Notes: generated from the sequence alone by a model not told the origin. 58,445 bases of DNA from Streptacidiphilus pinicola (GCF_003258295.1 NZ_QKYN01000098.1:1-58445); one strand, 5' to 3'. Shown: positions 25,594-35,017, counted from the first letter of the stretch. Numbers and translations are program-made.

Positions 25594-26313
25594 GTGGGGA
25601 CCACAGCGACCGAGGCGGTACCGGAGCCGAAGTACTGGCAACTGCGCACGGTTCTGGTCCGCACCATCGACCAGGAGTTCAGCACCGGCGAGGTGCTCCC
25701 CAACGAGCGCGACCTCGCCGCCCGCTTCGGCGTCGCCCGCGCGACCCTGCGTCAGGCCCTCGACCAGCTCGAACTCGAGGGCCGCCTGGTCCGTCGCCGC
25801 GGTATCGGCACGCTGATCGCCGCGCCGCGCATGGGCATTCCCGTCGCGGAGGCCTCCAGCCGCGACACCTGGCGCATCGTCGACTGCGGCCTGGGCCCCG
25901 CCCCCGCTGCGGTCGCCGCGACGCTCGGGCTCGACGCGACGGACGAGGTCCACACCGTCCGCCGGGTCCGCATGATGGCCGGTCAGGCCGTGGGCACCGA
26001 GACGCTGTTCGTCCCCGTCCGGGTCATGCCGCACGTCCCCGGCTTCCTCGCGGAGTCCAGCCGGGCGCGCGCCGTGCTCAAGCAGTTCCAGGCCCTGCCG
26101 ATCGAGGGCGAGTCCCGCGCGGTCGAGCTCGGCGTCGCCGAGGAGGAGCAGGCCCGCCTGCTGGAGCGCCCGCCGGGCATCCCCGTCCTGGTGCTCACCG
26201 CCCGCTACGCCGGTGAGTCCGGCACGCTGGCCGTCGCCACCTCCACCTACCGCGCCGACACCTGCAAGCTGACCTTCGGCGACACGGGCGTGGAGGTCCG
26301 CGCCGCGTCCTGA
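25594..26313 (+). CDS. GntR/HutC-family transcriptional regulator
   Basis: A 239-aa regulator from a GTG start. The wHTH is at residues 12-75 (LPNERDLAARFGVARATLRQ, ALDQLELEGRLVRRRGIGT) and the rest fits a UTRA effector domain, in which small metabolites bind (VHTVRRVRMMAGQAVGTETL; LAVATSTYRADTCKLTFGD). Length and layout resemble DasR. The upstream palindrome matches the dre type, so autoregulation is likely. The 5' leader of about 78 bases contains an unusually AT-rich run (TTTAATAAATAAGG). It overlaps the convergent AraC gene by 67 bases. Confidence 0.88.
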   Translation: MGTTATEAVPEPKYWQLRTVLVRTIDQEFSTGEVLPNERDLAARFGVARATLRQALDQLELEGRLVRRRGIGTLIAAPRMGIPVAEASSRDTWRIVDCGLGPAPAAVAATLGLDATDEVHTVRRVRMMAGQAVGTETLFVPVRVMPHVPGFLAESSRARAVLKQFQALPIEGESRAVELGVAEEEQARLLERPPGIPVLVLTARYAGESGTLAVATSTYRADTCKLTFGDTGVEVRAAS

Positions 26314-27140
26314 CCGCCGGTGCCGCCCTCCCCGGGCCAGGCCACGTCGTCGACCGCCAGCCACGGCTCGCGGGCCACGGCCGTGGGAGTGGTCCCGGCG
26401 AAGGCCGCCACGTCGCGGTGCAGGTGGGACTGGTCGGCGTAGCCGCCCTCGGCCGCGACGCGGGCCGCGACCTCACCTGCGACCAGGCGGTGGACCGCCC
26501 GGTCGAAGCGGACGAGCTGCGCGGCGCGCTTCGGCGGCAGCCCCACCTGTGCCCGGAACCGCGACCACAGCCGCTTGCGGCTCCAGCCCACCTCGTCCGC
26601 CAGCGTCTCGACGCGCAGCCGCCCGCCGCCCACGAGGATCCGTCGCCACGCCCACGCGACCTCCGGGTCGACCAACACCCGTTCCGCGCACCTGCGTTCG
26701 AGCAGCGTCTCGGCCAGCGCGAAGCGCTCCGCCCAGGACGAGGTCTCGGCCAGCCGCTCGCGGATCCGCGCCGTCTCCCGGCCCCACACGTCCTCCAGCG
26801 CCACGACGCCGTCCAACTCGACCGCGGGCACGCCCAGCACCGCGCCGGCGAGCAACGGCGAGAGGCGGACCTGCACGCACTCCACGCCCGCGCCGCGCAC
26901 CCACACCGAGCCGCCGAACCCCAACCCCGGCCCGGCGACGACACTGCCGCGCAGCTCATGCCCTGCCGCATCGGTCACGACGGGAGAGCCCGGGCCGAAG
27001 TCCAGCGCCAGCATCACCGACGGATGCGGGATCACCCGTTGCCCGACCGACGCCGCCCCGCCGTCGCGGAAGCCCGCCAGCACCACCCCGGGCAGCCCGG
27101 TGGGTCGCGCCGGGCTCACCACGTCCCATACGGGTTTCAT
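26247..27140 (-). CDS. AraC-family transcriptional regulator
   Basis: A 297-aa regulator. The two HTH motifs of the AraC domain are in the C-terminal part: VETLADEVGWSRKRLWSRFR and VAARVAAEGGYADQSHLHRD, with the following FAGTTPTAV typical. The N-terminal 150 residues are a sensing domain of unknown ligand. The last 20 residues after the HTH (GEGGTGGQDAARTS) overlap the GntR gene's 3' end antisense. It starts at 27140, 89 bases from the divergent alpha/beta hydrolase, which is its probable target. Confidence 0.88.
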   Translation of the reverse strand: MKPVWDVVSPARPTGLPGVVLAGFRDGGAASVGQRVIPHPSVMLALDFGPGSPVVTDAAGHELRGSVVAGPGLGFGGSVWVRGAGVECVQVRLSPLLAGAVLGVPAVELDGVVALEDVWGRETARIRERLAETSSWAERFALAETLLERRCAERVLVDPEVAWAWRRILVGGGRLRVETLADEVGWSRKRLWSRFRAQVGLPPKRAAQLVRFDRAVHRLVAGEVAARVAAEGGYADQSHLHRDVAAFAGTTPTAVAREPWLAVDDVAWPGEGGTGGQDAARTSTPVSPKVSLQVSAR

Positions 27141-27229
27141 CCTTCGATGCTACGGACACGGGGCAGGCGGCGGACAGGGCGGAACATTTGTCCAAGACGC
27201 CGTCCGGGCACGCGCGGGACCGTGGGCGC

Positions 27230-28072
27230 ATGACGACCACAGAGGACCTGCTGCTCCCCTGCGCGGGAGGGGACATCCACGTCCGTCAGGACGGCCCGCG
27301 CGACGCCCCGGCGCTCGCTCTCGTCCACGGGCTCGGCGGCTCGACGCGCTGGTGGGACGCTGTCGTGCCGGACCTGGCCGCGCGTCACCGCGTCGTCCGG
27401 ATCGACCTGCTCGGGCACGGCCGCTCCGCCCGGCCCGACGGCCCCGGCTACGGGCTCGTGGAGCACGGGCGCCGCGTCGGCGAGGTGCTGGACCGGCTCG
27501 GCGTGGCGCGCGTCGCCGGGATCGGCCACTCCACCGGCGGGCTGGTGCTGACTTCCCTCGCCGAGGAACGTCCGGGCCTCGTCGGCGCGTTGGCGCTCAT
27601 CGACACCGGTCCGGCGCTGGACGCCTTCGTCTCGAACGGACTCGCCGGACGGCTCGTGCTGGCCCCGGGCATCGGCGCGCTGGTGTGGCGACTCCGCACC
27701 GACGGCCTGATCCGCAAGGCGCTCAGCACCGCGTTCAGCCGCCCCGGCTATGCGATCCCGCAGGAGATCGTCGACGACCTGCGGGGCATGACCCTGCACG
27801 GGACCGTCGCGACCTCGCTCGGCGCGGAGGCGTACCTGAGGCAGCGCCCGGCCCCTGCCCGGCTGACCGCTCTCGGCCTGCCGCTATTGGTCCTGTACGG
27901 CGCGGAGGACCGCCGTTGGCAGCCGGCCCGCTTCGCCGACTACGCGGCGGTGCCCGGGGCCACGGTGGACCCGATGCCGGGCCTCGGTCACTCGCCGATG
28001 CTGGAGGACCCGGAGCGCACCCTGACGCGCCTGCTCGCCTTCCTCACGGAACACGCCTCACCACAGGGCTGA
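27230..28072 (+). CDS. Alpha/beta hydrolase
   Basis: A 280-aa alpha/beta-fold enzyme. The oxyanion region is LVHGLGGSTRWW, the nucleophile elbow is GHSTGG with S101, the acid is in YGAEDRRW, and the catalytic His is in GLGHSPMLED. No signal peptide is present. It is divergent from the AraC regulator and convergent with the ROK gene (13-base gap). Substrate class (ester, lactone, epoxide) is not evident. Confidence 0.88.
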   Translation: MTTTEDLLLPCAGGDIHVRQDGPRDAPALALVHGLGGSTRWWDAVVPDLAARHRVVRIDLLGHGRSARPDGPGYGLVEHGRRVGEVLDRLGVARVAGIGHSTGGLVLTSLAEERPGLVGALALIDTGPALDAFVSNGLAGRLVLAPGIGALVWRLRTDGLIRKALSTAFSRPGYAIPQEIVDDLRGMTLHGTVATSLGAEAYLRQRPAPARLTALGLPLLVLYGAEDRRWQPARFADYAAVPGATVDPMPGLGHSPMLEDPERTLTRLLAFLTEHASPQG

Positions 28073-28085
28073 GGGGCCGGTCAGG

Positions 28086-29228
28086 TCACTGCTCGACCGA
28101 GAAGAGCTGCTTCTCCGCGTGGTCGAAGGCCAGCTTGACCGCGCCGATCGCGATCGCGGCGTCGCCCAGCGCGGCGAGCTGGACCTCCGGCGGGCGCAGG
28201 CACAGGCGGCTCAGCTGGCGGCGCAGGGGTTCCACGACGCCGTCGAGGCCGCTCGCCCAGCCGCCGATCACGACGATCTGCGGGTCCATGGCCAGCACCA
28301 GCGCCGCGACGTCGCGCACCAGCCGCGCGACGAAACGGTCGCGGACGTCCATCGCCACGTGGTCGCCCTGCTGGGCGAGGCTGAGGACCCGGGCCACCGC
28401 CGCCTCGTCGAGCGGATCGCGAAGCTTGCTCTCCGTCGTGGAGAGCAGCTGCGAGGGCTCGTCCTCCTGACCGAGCAGGTGAAGGCTGCCGATCTCGCCC
28501 GCCGCGCCGCCGAAGCCGCGGTGCAGGCGGCCGTCGATCAGGGAGCCCGCGCCGGGGCTCAGGCCGGCGAGGACGAAGACCACGTCGCCCTTGCCGACGG
28601 CCGCGCCCTTCCAGTGCTCGCCGATCGCGGCCAGGTTGGCGTCGTTCTCGACCAGCACCGGGCAGCGGAACGAGCGGCGCAGCCGGTTGGCGAGGTCGAG
28701 GCCGGTCCACCCCGGCAGCGCCGTACCGAGCTTGACGACGCCCTCGGCGTCCACGACGCCGGGTGTGCCGACACCGACGGCCCACAGCGACTCACGGGAG
28801 ATCCCGCCGGTCCGCAGCAGCTCCGCGACGGTCGCCCGGACCAGGGAGAGCCGCTCGTCCGCCCCGGTCGTCTCGTCGATCGGACGCCCGTAGGCGCCCA
28901 GCGTGCGACCCCGCAGGTCGGAGACGATCGCGCGGGCGCCGTGGGTGCCGATCTCGATACCGAGCAGGTGTCCGGCCTCGGCCCGGAAGCGGAAGTGGCG
29001 CGCCGGACGGCCGCGTTGCCGCACGCCCTCCTCGGCCGGCTCGACCTCGGCGACCAGGCCCGACTCGATCAGGCCCTCGATCACGCCCTCGACGGTGGGC
29101 CGGGACAACCCTGTGCCGCCCACCAGCTGGGTGAGCGTCAGCACGGCTCCGTCGCGCAGCGCCCGCAGCGTCACCGCGGAGTTGATCCGCCGCAGCAGTG
29201 AGGAATCACCACCGGTGAGCTGCGCCAC
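28086..29228 (-). CDS. ROK-family transcriptional regulator lacking the zinc motif
   Basis: A 380-aa protein from a GTG with GAAGGA 6 bases upstream. An N-terminal wHTH (LTLTQLVGGTGLSRPTVEGV) precedes a ROK sugar-kinase-like domain: ATP/phosphate region LGIEIGTHGARAIVSDLRG, GVGTPGVVD, sugar-binding VENDANLAAIGEH and GAAGEIGSLHLLG. The Cys-rich zinc site that normally follows (CxCGxxGC) is absent. ROK repressors sense sugars; loss of the zinc motif also occurs in some regulators without kinase activity. Rok7B7 is a known Streptomyces relative, but identity is not claimed. Confidence 0.88.
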   Translation of the reverse strand: MAQLTGGDSSLLRRINSAVTLRALRDGAVLTLTQLVGGTGLSRPTVEGVIEGLIESGLVAEVEPAEEGVRQRGRPARHFRFRAEAGHLLGIEIGTHGARAIVSDLRGRTLGAYGRPIDETTGADERLSLVRATVAELLRTGGISRESLWAVGVGTPGVVDAEGVVKLGTALPGWTGLDLANRLRRSFRCPVLVENDANLAAIGEHWKGAAVGKGDVVFVLAGLSPGAGSLIDGRLHRGFGGAAGEIGSLHLLGQEDEPSQLLSTTESKLRDPLDEAAVARVLSLAQQGDHVAMDVRDRFVARLVRDVAALVLAMDPQIVVIGGWASGLDGVVEPLRRQLSRLCLRPPEVQLAALGDAAIAIGAVKLAFDHAEKQLFSVEQ

Positions 29229-29372
29229 GCTCGGTCCTTCCGTGCTTCCCGGATCCGTCTCGACGTCCCTTTCGACGTATGGCGGATGGTAGCCGGGCGA
29301 ATGAGCGCTCGGCGAGCGTCATCGCAGCTCAGTCGGGGCTTCGGTATCAAACGGCAACACTGGGGGAGGCGG

Positions 29373-30551
29373 TCAGAGCAGCGCGTACTGGCCCTCTGGG
29401 CCCTCCTCCAGGCGGTCGAGCACCGAGGCGGGACGCCGGGCGCTGTCCGGCGCGGGCAGTACGCCCGCTTCGCGCAGGTCCGCACGGGTGAACCAGGGCC
29501 CGCCGTCGGCGGCGAGCGCGCGCTGCCGCGGCGCGAGCTCGGCGAGCAGGGCCAGCGTGGTGGTCAGCTCGATCAGCTCCTTGGTGGCCCGCTGCGGCCA
29601 CGCCGTCAGGCCCAGCGCGCCGAGGGTGCCGCTGGCGGCGCCGCGGAACGCGGTGCGGTCGGCGAACCACTCCCGCAGCGTCGGCTCCGCCGCCCAGGCC
29701 GACGCGGCCACCGGCGCGAGGCGGCCCTCGCCGAGAACCAGCGTCTCCTCCTCGGCGTCGTAGGCCAGCTCCTGCGGCTGCCGGTCCACGGGCAGGCGGA
29801 TGAAGGTCCGTCGGCCGTCGGGAAGGCGCAGGCCGGGGTGGGCGAAGGTGTGCAGGTCCATGACGCGGCGCCCCAGCGCGACGCCCTCGGCCCAGACCGC
29901 GGCGGAGCGCGGCAGCGGCACGGCGTCGCGTGGCGCGTCGGCGTGCGCGCAGACCGCGGCGATCCACGCCGGCACGTCCTCGGGCGCGACAGCGGTCGCG
30001 TAGGCGCGTCGCAGGAAGCGCAGCAGACCGGGTGCGAGGTTCGGCTCGCGGCCGTCCGGCCGCCGGTGCAGCGGGAACACGCGCACCCGCGGGTCCACGG
30101 GCAGCTCCGCGGCGACGGTGAGCGGCGCGGGGGTCGGCTGGCCGTCAGGCTGCAGCAGCAGGTAGCGCTGCCGCGTGCTCTCGGCGCGCCAGAGCTCGGG
30201 GCGCGCCTGGTCCAGCAACCTCCGGTCGGCAAGCATCCAGGCGCGGTCCAGCGGCCGGTGGCGGACCCGCACGAGCGGCGGCTGCACGCCGGGCACCCGG
30301 GACAGCCGCCAGGTGCTGGTCCGCCGACCGGGCAGCCCCGCCACGGCGGAGTCGGGCGTCCGCGCCCGCGTCGGCTCGAACAGCTCCGCCCGCTCGGCGG
30401 CGTCCGCGGTGGCCAGCCGCCGCCAACGCTCCTCCAGCACCTCAGGATCGGCGGCGACCACCCACGCCCGCCCGGCCCGTATCCCGCGCACGGCCCACGG
30501 CAGCAGGTCCCCGACGGACGCCGGCGTCTGGTCCCCTCCCGTATCGGCCAC
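29373..30551 (-). CDS. Stand-alone type ISP restriction/modification-like C-terminal protein
   Basis: A 392-aa protein from a GTG start. The sequence pattern (DLLPWAVRGIRAGRAWVVAA, VRHRPLDRAWMLADRRLLDQ, FVPL-like core, ELAYDAEEETLVLGEGRLAP, and the end RRPASVLDRLEEGPEGQYAL) matches what I recall of Streptomyces proteins annotated as type ISP restriction/modification enzyme, which correspond to the C-terminal target-recognition part only. There is no nuclease, helicase or methyltransferase domain here or next to it. TAGCAT ends 6 bases before the GTG, suggesting leaderless translation. Cellular role is unknown. Confidence 0.6.
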   Translation of the reverse strand: MADTGGDQTPASVGDLLPWAVRGIRAGRAWVVAADPEVLEERWRRLATADAAERAELFEPTRARTPDSAVAGLPGRRTSTWRLSRVPGVQPPLVRVRHRPLDRAWMLADRRLLDQARPELWRAESTRQRYLLLQPDGQPTPAPLTVAAELPVDPRVRVFPLHRRPDGREPNLAPGLLRFLRRAYATAVAPEDVPAWIAAVCAHADAPRDAVPLPRSAAVWAEGVALGRRVMDLHTFAHPGLRLPDGRRTFIRLPVDRQPQELAYDAEEETLVLGEGRLAPVAASAWAAEPTLREWFADRTAFRGAASGTLGALGLTAWPQRATKELIELTTTLALLAELAPRQRALAADGGPWFTRADLREAGVLPAPDSARRPASVLDRLEEGPEGQYALL

Positions 30552-30655
30552 GGGAACATGCTAGGCGCAGCGCTGTCGGGCCCGACGGAGCCTCCGGTGT
30601 CTTGCCTGGTGGAATTCGACGTGCGGGGCGGGGTCCCGCTGCTTGGGTTTGGCTC

Positions 30656-31078
30656 ATGGGAGAACTGCGCGTACGCACCGCCGAGGCGGCCGATGTCCTG
30701 GCCGTGCTCGACTTCTGGAAGGTCGCCGCCGAGGGGACGAGCATCAGCGACGACCCGGCCGGTGTCACCCGGCTGATCGAACGGGACGGGGAGGCGCTGA
30801 TCCTCGCCGAGCGCGGGGGAGAGCTCGTGGGCACGGTCATCGCGGGCTGGGACGGCTGGCGCGCCAGCCTCTACCGGCTCGCCGTCCACCCCGACCACCG
30901 CCGGCAGGGCATCTCGCGCGCGCTGCTGGACGCCGCACACGCGCGCTTCCTGGCCGCTGGCGGCCGTCGCGCCGACGCGATGGTCCTCGTCGAGAACGAG
31001 ACGGGCCAGGCCGCGTGGGCCTCGGCGGGATACGGCCGCGAGGAGCACTGGCGCCGCTGGGTCCGGCCGCTCGCCTGA
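30656..31078 (+). CDS. GNAT-family N-acetyltransferase
   Basis: A 140-aa GNAT protein from the ATG at 30656 (MGELRVRTAEAADV). Motif A is RLAVHPDHRRQGISRALLDA, with the following VLVENETGQAAWASAGY as motif B. This compact single-domain form resembles RimI-like or small-molecule acetyltransferases. Divergent from the type ISP-like gene with a 104-base gap. Confidence 0.83.
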   Translation: MGELRVRTAEAADVLAVLDFWKVAAEGTSISDDPAGVTRLIERDGEALILAERGGELVGTVIAGWDGWRASLYRLAVHPDHRRQGISRALLDAAHARFLAAGGRRADAMVLVENETGQAAWASAGYGREEHWRRWVRPLA

Positions 31079-31125
31079 CGGACCGTAGGGGTCGATTGTC
31101 AGTGCGGGGGCGTACGGTCGAGAGC

Positions 31126-31539
31126 ATGGAGGCTCAACTTCCGGACCCATCGCCCTCCCTGACCGAGCTGCGGGCCGTCGGCGGGGCGCTGCTGGCGCGC
31201 CTGGCCGAGCTGCGGGAGCGCGACGTGGCGGTCCCGGACGAGCTCTGGCGGGCGGCACGGCGCTTCGAGCCGCTGCTCGACGGCGTCGATCCGGAGCGGG
31301 AGGAGGCCGACGACCTCTGGGAGTTGGCCCTCTCGCTCCCGGGCCTGCTGGCCCGTGCGGAGCCGCCCGCGGCCGAGGACGTGCCGCGGGCTGGCGACGC
31401 CCCGGAGGGCGCTGATTGCGGGCGTGAGACCGCGTCCGCCGATGTCCCACGGCCGGCCGGCCTTCCGCTGGTGGCCGTGCCGGCGCCCCGGTTATTCGTG
31501 GGCGATGGCGTCGAGCACGTCGAGGCGCGAGGCACGTAG
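31126..31539 (+). CDS. Small hypothetical protein
   Basis: A 137-aa protein. The N-terminal two thirds are helical and charged (LTELRAVGGALLARLAELRE, RAARRFEPLLDGVDPEREEA), the rest is low-complexity and Pro/Ala-rich. TACGGT ends 7 bases before the ATG, consistent with leaderless translation. The last 48 bases overlap the 3' end of the convergent ABC permease. No family is recognised. Confidence 0.6.
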   Translation: MEAQLPDPSPSLTELRAVGGALLARLAELRERDVAVPDELWRAARRFEPLLDGVDPEREEADDLWELALSLPGLLARAEPPAAEDVPRAGDAPEGADCGRETASADVPRPAGLPLVAVPAPRLFVGDGVEHVEARGT

Positions 31540-34062
31540 TGCCGGGCCGAGCGCGGCCAGGAGGCCCACCACCGCGGCGCCGACGACGACCGCGATGATC
31601 GTGGCCCACGGAACGGCCAGCGACTGCAGGCCCTTGGCTGCCAGCAGCCGCTGCGCCGCCAACCCCCAGCCCAGACCCAGCCCGAGGCCGAGCACGGCCC
31701 CGAAGAGCGCGATCACGACGGCCTCCAGCCGCACCATGCGCCGCAACTGCGCGCGCCCGAGCCCGATCGCGCGCAGCAGCCCGATCTCCCGGGTCCGTTC
31801 GATGACGGAGAGCGCGAGCGTGTTCACCACGCCCAGGATCGCGATGATGATGGCCAGTGCCAGCAGCCCGTAGATCAGGTTGAGCAGCAGGTCGATCTGG
31901 CCGCGGATCAGCTTCTTGTAGTCGGACTGGTCGCGCACCTGCACCTGCGGGTCCTTGGCCAGAGCCGTCGTCAGCGCGCTCTTGACCTGTGCCTTGCTCG
32001 CGCCCGGCGCGACGTTCACGAAGACGACGTCGTCCAGCGCGCCCGGCACGTACTGACGCAGCGTCGTGGACGCGACGACCGGCTCGTCGCCGAGCCCGCC
32101 TGGGTTGGTGTCGGTCACGTCGATCCCGCCGACCGTCAGCGTGCCCACGCGGCCGCTCTGGAAGAGGATCGTGACCGGGCTGCCGAGGTGGAGGCCGTGC
32201 GCGTCGGCGTAGTTGGAGCCGATCAGGGCGTGGCCGGGCGCGGTGCCTGCGGCCACGCTGCCGGAGCGCATCTGGATCCGCACCACCTTGTCGAGCCCCG
32301 GGCCGGTGCCCACCACGACCGTTCGCTTCTGCGTGCCGTCGGCCGCGACGAGCGCGCCGCGCGTGCCCTGCCCCCGTACGACGAGGCCCACGCCGGGAGT
32401 GGCCTGGACGGCGTCGCCGACCTCGTTCGGGAACGGCAGACCGGTGCTGTTCTGCACGATCAGGTCCGCGCCGATGGTCTTGTCGATCTGGGCGTCGAAG
32501 GACGCGGCGATCGAGGAGCCGACCACGGAGAGGGAGGCGACCAGCGCCAGCCCGATCATCAGCGCGGAGGCCGTCGCGCTGGTGCGGCGCGGGTTGCGCA
32601 GCGCGTTGCGCTGGCTGAGCGTGCCGACCGGCCCGAAGACGCGCGGGAACCAGCCGCCGATCGCCCGGATCACCGGGCGGGCCAGTAGCGGGCCGAGGAC
32701 GATCAGCCCGACCAGGCTGAGCAGCACGCCGCCGCCGAGCAGGATCCCGGCCTGCCCCAGATTCCGGTCGGTGGCCGCCCCCACCAGCAGGCCCGCCGCC
32801 ACGGCCAGCACGACCAGCCCCACGACGGCGCGGACCCGCAGCGGTGCGCCGCGCTCCGGGGTGTCCGCCTCGCGGAGCGCCGCCATCGGGGAGATCCGCG
32901 ACGCGCGCCGGGCCGGCAGATAGGCGGAGACGGTGGTGACGAGGATCCCCACCGCGTAGGCGGCCACGATCGTCGGCCAGTGGACAGCCAGCTGACTGCC
33001 CTTCAGCACCATGCCGCCGCGCGCGATCAGCCTGATCAGCCCGAGCGCCAGACCCACGCCGAGGACCAGCCCCAGCGTCGAGCCGATCAGCCCCAGCAGG
33101 GCGGCCTCGACCAGCACGGACCGGTTCACCTGCTCCCGGCTCGCCCCGAGCGCCCGCATCAGCCCGAGCTCACGGGTGCGCTGCGCCACCAGCATCGAGA
33201 AGGTGTTGAGGATCAGCGACACCCCGACCAGCACCGCGATCCCCGCGAAGCCGAGCAGCGCGTCCTTGATCACGGAGAGGAACGTGCCGAGCGTCTGCGC
33301 CGCGTCCTTCGCGGTCTGCTCCGCCGTCTTCACGTCGTACGCGCTGCCGACGACGGGTGCGACCCGGTCGCGCAGCTGCTCGTGGGTGACCCCCTTCGCG
33401 GCGGTGAGGTCGATCGAGGTGAAGACGCCCTCGTGCCCGAGCAGCCGCCGCTGCGCCGTGCCGGTGTCCAGGAAGACCAGCGTCGCGCCCGGGTTGGTGG
33501 TGTTGAACGTCGCGATGCCGGACAGCGTCACCGGGAAGCCGCCCGTCGCCGCGATGACGTGCAGCGGCTGGCCGAGCGCGAGGTGGTGCTTCTTGACGGT
33601 GTCCGCGTCGACGACCACGTGTCCGTCGCCCGTGGGCGCGGTGCCGGAGGTGAGATCGACCGGTGAGTTCGGCCCTGGGTTCCAGTTGATCCCGATGGTC
33701 GGCGCGCCGCCGATCGCCCCGATGCTCTTGTTGTTCGCGTCCGTCAGCACGATCCCGGCCAGCGCGACCCGCCCGTTGACGGCGGCGGCGCCGGGCAGAT
33801 GCGCGACCTGCGGGATGAGGGAGGCGGGGACGGTCGGGACGGTGCCGGAGAAGTTCTGGTCGTTGCGCCCCGCGACGTCGTTGTGGGCGGTGATGCTGAC
33901 GTCCGCCGAGGTCGAGCGGAAGAGCCGGTCGAAGGTCGAGCCGATGGTGTCGGTGAACATCAGCGTCCCGGCGACGAAGGCCACGGACAGCAGCACCGCC
34001 AGCAGCGACAGGGCGAGCCTGCCCTTGTGGGCGAGGAAGCTGCGCAGTGTCGCCTTCAGCAT
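31492..34062 (-). CDS. ABC transporter permease (FtsX/MacB type)
   Basis: An 856-aa permease from the ATG at 34062 (MLKATLRSFLAHKGRLALSL), with GAGGGG upstream. Two blocks of one helix, a large extracytoplasmic MacB-PCD-like region and an FtsX domain are visible: first FtsX near VGVSLILNTFSMLVAQRTRE, LMRALGASREQV; second block starts RNALRNPRRTSATASALMIG and ends with GVVNTLALSVIERTREIGLL. A longer frame upstream to 34650 is an ATPase-gene shadow. It forms an operon with the ATPase 17 bases upstream. Possible roles are lipoprotein, peptide or envelope-lipid handling. Confidence 0.92.
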   Translation of the reverse strand: MLKATLRSFLAHKGRLALSLLAVLLSVAFVAGTLMFTDTIGSTFDRLFRSTSADVSITAHNDVAGRNDQNFSGTVPTVPASLIPQVAHLPGAAAVNGRVALAGIVLTDANNKSIGAIGGAPTIGINWNPGPNSPVDLTSGTAPTGDGHVVVDADTVKKHHLALGQPLHVIAATGGFPVTLSGIATFNTTNPGATLVFLDTGTAQRRLLGHEGVFTSIDLTAAKGVTHEQLRDRVAPVVGSAYDVKTAEQTAKDAAQTLGTFLSVIKDALLGFAGIAVLVGVSLILNTFSMLVAQRTRELGLMRALGASREQVNRSVLVEAALLGLIGSTLGLVLGVGLALGLIRLIARGGMVLKGSQLAVHWPTIVAAYAVGILVTTVSAYLPARRASRISPMAALREADTPERGAPLRVRAVVGLVVLAVAAGLLVGAATDRNLGQAGILLGGGVLLSLVGLIVLGPLLARPVIRAIGGWFPRVFGPVGTLSQRNALRNPRRTSATASALMIGLALVASLSVVGSSIAASFDAQIDKTIGADLIVQNSTGLPFPNEVGDAVQATPGVGLVVRGQGTRGALVAADGTQKRTVVVGTGPGLDKVVRIQMRSGSVAAGTAPGHALIGSNYADAHGLHLGSPVTILFQSGRVGTLTVGGIDVTDTNPGGLGDEPVVASTTLRQYVPGALDDVVFVNVAPGASKAQVKSALTTALAKDPQVQVRDQSDYKKLIRGQIDLLLNLIYGLLALAIIIAILGVVNTLALSVIERTREIGLLRAIGLGRAQLRRMVRLEAVVIALFGAVLGLGLGLGWGLAAQRLLAAKGLQSLAVPWATIIAVVVGAAVVGLLAALGPALRASRLDVLDAIAHE

Positions 34063-34079
34063 CGCCGGACCCCTCGCGC

Positions 34080-34856
34080 TCAGTCTTCCGGGGCGGGCAG
34101 GGTGACCTGTCTGCCGCCGCGCACGTCGAAGCGGCGCATCCGCTCCAGCACGGCGTCCGCGGTCGGCCGCTCCAGCCGGTCCACGATCCGCCCGTCGGCG
34201 AGGAACAGCACGAGGTCGGCGTAGGAGGCCGCGTTCGGGTCGTGCGTCACCATGACCACGGTCTGCCCGAGCTCGTCCACGCTGCGCCGTAGGAAGTCGA
34301 GGACCTCGGCGCCGGAGCGCGAGTCCAGGTTCCCCGTCGGCTCGTCCGCGAAGATCAGCTGCGGCCGGGCGGCGAGCGCCCGCGCGACGGCGACGCGCTG
34401 CTGCTGCCCACCTGACAGCTCGTGCGGCCGGTGCCGCAGCCGGTCCGCGAGGTTCAGCGTCTCCACGACCTGCGCCAGCCAGGCGCCGTCCGCGCGGCGC
34501 CCCGCGATGTCGCCGGGCAGCGTGATGTTCTCCTCGGCGGTCAGCGTCGGCAGCAGGTTGAACGCCTGGAACACGAACCCGATCCGGTCCCGCCGCAGCC
34601 GCGTCAGCGCTTTGTCGCCGAGGCGCGACAGTTCCGTGTCGCCGACCCACACCTCCCCCGCGGTGGGCTTGTCCAGCCCCGCGAGGCAGTGCATCAGGGT
34701 CGACTTCCCCGACCCCGACGGCCCCATGATCGCGGTGAACCGACCGGCGTCGATCTCCACGTCCACCCGGTCCAGCGCGAGCACGGCGGTGTCACCGCTC
34801 CCGTACGCCTTACTCAGCGCGACGCCCCGCGCCGCGGGCTCCCCACTTGCCGCCAT
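34080..34856 (-). CDS. ABC transporter ATP-binding protein (MacB/LolD type)
   Basis: A 258-aa ATPase from the ATG at 34856. Walker A is GPSGSGKST, signature LSGGQQQR, Walker B LIFADEPTGNLD, H-loop VMVTHDP. QAFNLLPTLTAEENI marks the LolD/MacB group. A longer frame to 35033 exists but reads into a repeat-like intergenic region and is rejected. Partner of the 856-aa permease. Unlike the pair at 18-21 kb, no two-component system is adjacent. Confidence 0.93.
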   Translation of the reverse strand: MAASGEPAARGVALSKAYGSGDTAVLALDRVDVEIDAGRFTAIMGPSGSGKSTLMHCLAGLDKPTAGEVWVGDTELSRLGDKALTRLRRDRIGFVFQAFNLLPTLTAEENITLPGDIAGRRADGAWLAQVVETLNLADRLRHRPHELSGGQQQRVAVARALAARPQLIFADEPTGNLDSRSGAEVLDFLRRSVDELGQTVVMVTHDPNAASYADLVLFLADGRIVDRLERPTADAVLERMRRFDVRGGRQVTLPAPED

Positions 34857-35017
34857 ACGGCCGAGCCTAGTTCTGACCTCGGCACGCGGCATCCGCCGCA
34901 GGATCGAGCAGACCCTGGGTTGCGCCCTCAGGGGCGCGAGTCTCCGCCGCGTGGGCGCGAGCCCTTGAGGTAGTGCAGGGACTTGCGGGAGCGAATGCTC
35001 TGCTGGTCGCGCCCGAG

